Translations under genes and position numbers: made by a program
Origin: Hirsutella rhossiliensis
Lineage: Eukaryota > Ascomycota > Sordariomycetes > Hypocreales > Ophiocordycipitaceae
Length of the DNA stretch: 64,000 nt
NCBI RefSeq assembly: GCF_020360975.1
Contig: NW_025408671.1
Coordinates: 1,674,001-1,738,000 of the forward strand
Direction: 5' to 3'
Part shown: piece after piece, positions 61,309 to 64,000 of the stretch
How the letters are laid out: every line of letters begins with the position of its first letter
Position numbering within the stretch: the stretch's first letter is position 1
The notes under the pieces: model-generated
The model's input: only the letters and a program-made list of their open reading frames with translations
Databases searched by the model: none
What the model was told of the DNA's origin: nothing

Positions 61309-64000
61309 TTGAAGATGAGATTCCGTGACTTGCTTCGGCTTCAACGCAAACGCGCCAACAAGTCAGGAGCCGCGAGCAGTCTCGATGCAGGGTGGCATTC
61401 TTCCCCGCAAGTATCTGTTGCCGAACAAGACTCGACGGGCCCTCTTCTAGCCGGCTCTAGCCCAACCTCTCTCGCCTCGCTGCGGACGAATTGGGACGTG
61501 GCCTATGATGAAATCAAAGCCAGCGAGCCTAAACTAGTGGATGCTTACGAGCGCGTCCTGTCACTCAACCTCGGCAAGACAACATCAACTCACGATACTT
61601 CGCCAACGAACTATATGGCACAAGAGGACTCGAAGGAGCGGGTGCGACAGATGCAACGCATCGCTGAAGCTGGACTGAGCAAGATTGAAAAAGAACAGGG
61701 AATAAAGCAAGCTGTCCTGCCTTTCGTTCGCCCAATCACATTGGCCATTGACTTGGCCAAAGGCGCGGCGCAGGCAGTTCCTCAGGCGGCCATCGCCTGC
61801 GCTGTCGTTTCCTTTGCTCTGCAGGTCGGTTTCACGTCGACCCTCTCCCTCGGGCCGCGGGAATGTGCATTGACTATTGAAGCTTTCCTTGAACCCCATT
61901 GAGGAGAGCAAGAAATGCCAAGATGGCATGCAACATGTTGTTGACCGGATCCAATGGTACACCGAACTCGAGCCCTTGACGCTGCGGTTTGGGCAGAACC
62001 TGGACAAGTCGTTCGAAAAGATACGCACCAGGCTAAAATATCAGGTCGTTCAAGTTTACAAGGAGCTTCTCTTGTTCTTGATGAAGAGCGTCTGCTGGTG
62101 CTACCGATCTCGAGTGGTGGCCTTCCTGCGCGACACCATCAAGTTGAATGACTGGGACGGGGGCACCAAAGCCTTAAAGGAGGCAGAAGCAGACCTTGAA
62201 AGGCACTCCAGGTTGCTGCGAGGTCACGAGTCATTGAGTCATGTCAGTGACATTGAGTCGAACACGCTGGTCATCAAGGACCAGCTCACAGGAATGCTGT
62301 CCATGCAGCAGAGCCTTCGCGATGAGCAATGTCTGCAAGATCTGTTTATCACCTATCCCGAGTACGATAAGCAACGCATCGAGAGCATCAAGGGGGGCCT
62401 CCTCAGGGATCCTTGCCGCTGGGTGTTGCAGAACGACAGCTTTCGCCGGTGGCGTGACGGACAGGAGAATCGGCTTCTCTGGATCAAGGGTGACCCGGGA
62501 AAGGGCAAGACGATGCTTCTGTGCGGCATCATTGACGAACTAAGCCTCTCCGTTTCAAAAACAGATCGACTGGCTTATTTTTACTGTCAGGCTACTGATT
62601 TGCGCATCAACAACGGAGTCGCCGTTCTGCGAGGCTTGGTCTACATGCTGGCTCGAGAGCATCAAGAATTGCTGTGTCATGTTCAAAAGAAGCACTCAGG
62701 CGCCTCCAAATCCGTTTTCCAGGACGAAAATGCTTGGTTCGTCTTGTCCGATATATTATCGAACATGATACAGAACTCCAACCTCGGCAACACGTACCTG
62801 GTCATCGACGCCCTGGACGAATGCATCGTCGGCCAACAGGAGCTCCTCGAGTTGATCGTCGAGCTATCCTCCAAGATACGCTCCGTTAAATGGATTGTGT
62901 CGAGCCGCAACCTTCAGACCATTGGAGATGTCCTCGAGACTGCCACCCGTGACCTCACCATCTCTCTCGAGTTGAATCACAGCTCTGTCTCGGAGGCCGT
63001 GGAGTGGTACACGAAGCACAAGGTCCAAGAGCTAGCACGGAAAAAACGCTACGGCAAGGAGACGCGGACCGCCGTTCTGAAGCATCTTCTCGCAAACGCG
63101 CAAGGAACGTTCCTGTGGGTAGCATTGGTTTGTCATCGGCTTGATGCAATCCCAGGATGGAGAACACAAGAAAGCCTCGCCAGCTTTCCACCTGGCCTCG
63201 ATTGCCTATATCAGCGAATGATGCACCTAGTGAACCAGTCAGAGGATGGCGAACTCTGCAAGCAAATATTGGCCTGCGTCGCAACTGTATATCGGCCGCT
63301 CGAGCTCGAGGAGCTGGTCACCTGTGTCCAGGGGCTGGATAGTTTGGCGTCTTACACCAGGATGGCCGAGGGAGGAACGGAGAGTACCATGCAATCGATC
63401 ACCAGTCTTTGCGGCTCCTTCATCACGTCGCGCCAAGGAACCCGCACCATTCAATTCGTGCACCAATCGGCCAAGGACTTCTTGCTAGATCATCAGGGTC
63501 AGTGGCTGGGGCCGGCATTGCTGAAAGCCCACGAATTCATCTTTCATCAGTCACTCCGCGCAATGGGGACAACGCTCGCTGAGGACGTGTACACGCTCCT
63601 CGACCCTGCGTTTCCGATCCAGAGAATCGAGACGCCCCGACCTGATCCTCTGCAAGCGGTCAGGTACTCTTGCGTGTACTGGGTAGATCACCTTGTTGAA
63701 TGGGACCCTCAAGCCCATGGATCAGACACACTCCTTCAGGCGTTCAAGGGAGTTGACTTATTCCTGAGACGGAAACTTCTTCAATGGCTTGAGTCCCTGA
63801 GCCTCATCCGAAGCATCTCGGAGGGGGGCTTGGCCTTGCTAAAGCTGCTGGAATTATTACAGGTTAGCCCCGGAAGCCCCTTGTCCTGGTGATACAAGGC
63901 TCACGAGTCCTCATTGCAACTAGACATGCCTCGGAGAGGCTCCACCGACTGCCTTTGTCCAGGACGCATGCCGCTTTTTCCTGTATCACAGATGGGCTAT
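61309..64000 (+). CDS. NACHT-domain NLR-like protein (NWD family), 5' part, truncated by window end
   Basis: Exons are 61309-61824, 61883-63862 and 63963 onward, running off the window; about 840 residues are visible. The 58-bp intron joins FALQ to LSLNPIEESKK. The last intron (63863-63962) skips an in-frame stop and gives DACRFFLYHRWAI, a known continuation in fungal NACHT-WD proteins. The N-terminal helical domain resembles the NWD NACHT-NTPase N-domain. The nucleotide-binding domain has Walker A WIKGDPGKGKTML, Walker B YLVIDALDEC and sensor-like KWIVSSRNL. HQSAKDFLLDH is the conserved winged-helix-end motif. These STAND proteins act in non-self recognition and programmed cell death in fungi. 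WD or ankyrin repeats probably follow beyond the window. Confidence 0.88.

Overview
The window comes from a filamentous ascomycete fungus. Genes carry short introns (45-172 bp) with canonical fungal splice signals, the base composition is GC-leaning, and the content is typical of Pezizomycotina: modular NRPSs, fungal P450s, a NACHT-type NLR, a Bem1 scaffold, exonuclease V and a hAT transposon. Sordariomycetes, perhaps Hypocreales, is plausible, but the sequence alone does not settle it.

Region 1 (about 1.0-34.2 kb) is a nonribosomal-peptide biosynthetic cluster. In order it holds a P450 (-), NRPS-1 with an N-methyltransferase domain (+), a DAO-type FAD oxidoreductase (+), a class I/II aminotransferase (+), a wax-synthase-like membrane acyltransferase (+), a multi-exon P450 (-), a flavin monooxygenase (-), the bimodular NRPS-2 ending in a condensation domain (+), a third P450 (-) and a free-standing thioesterase (-). 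NRPS-2 ends in a complete C domain with nothing behind it. NRPS-1 starts with only the back half of a C domain. The simplest reading is a two-protein line (NRPS-2, then NRPS-1) making a tripeptide-sized product with one N-methyl residue, released by the free thioesterase and then oxidised. The first adenylation domain of NRPS-2 has Thr where the amine-binding Asp is expected. No dedicated transporter or transcription factor was recognised in this part.

Region 2 (about 36.0-43.3 kb) is a decayed siderophore locus. An apparently intact SidF/SidL-like N5-hydroxyornithine acyltransferase (-) is followed by an ABC-B transporter pseudogene (+), the wrecked C-terminal part of a SidC-like siderophore synthetase (-) and a small relic of a siderophore-iron MFS transporter (+). 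Two exact matches to the SreA-type GATA site lie in the intergenic region between the acyltransferase and the ABC relic.

Region 3 (about 43.7-64.0 kb) is mostly ordinary chromosome: exonuclease V (-), a small F-box membrane protein (+), a conserved fungal hydrophobic protein with a GC-AG intron (+), a Bem1/Scd2-like SH3-SH3-PX-PB1 scaffold (-) and the 5' part of a NACHT-domain NLR (+) that runs off the window. Between EXO5 and the F-box gene sits a 5.4-kb hAT transposon with matching terminal inverted repeats and a perfect 8-bp target duplication. Its transposase is broken by at least three frameshifts, and it contains a probable nested retroelement copy flanked by a 15-bp duplication.
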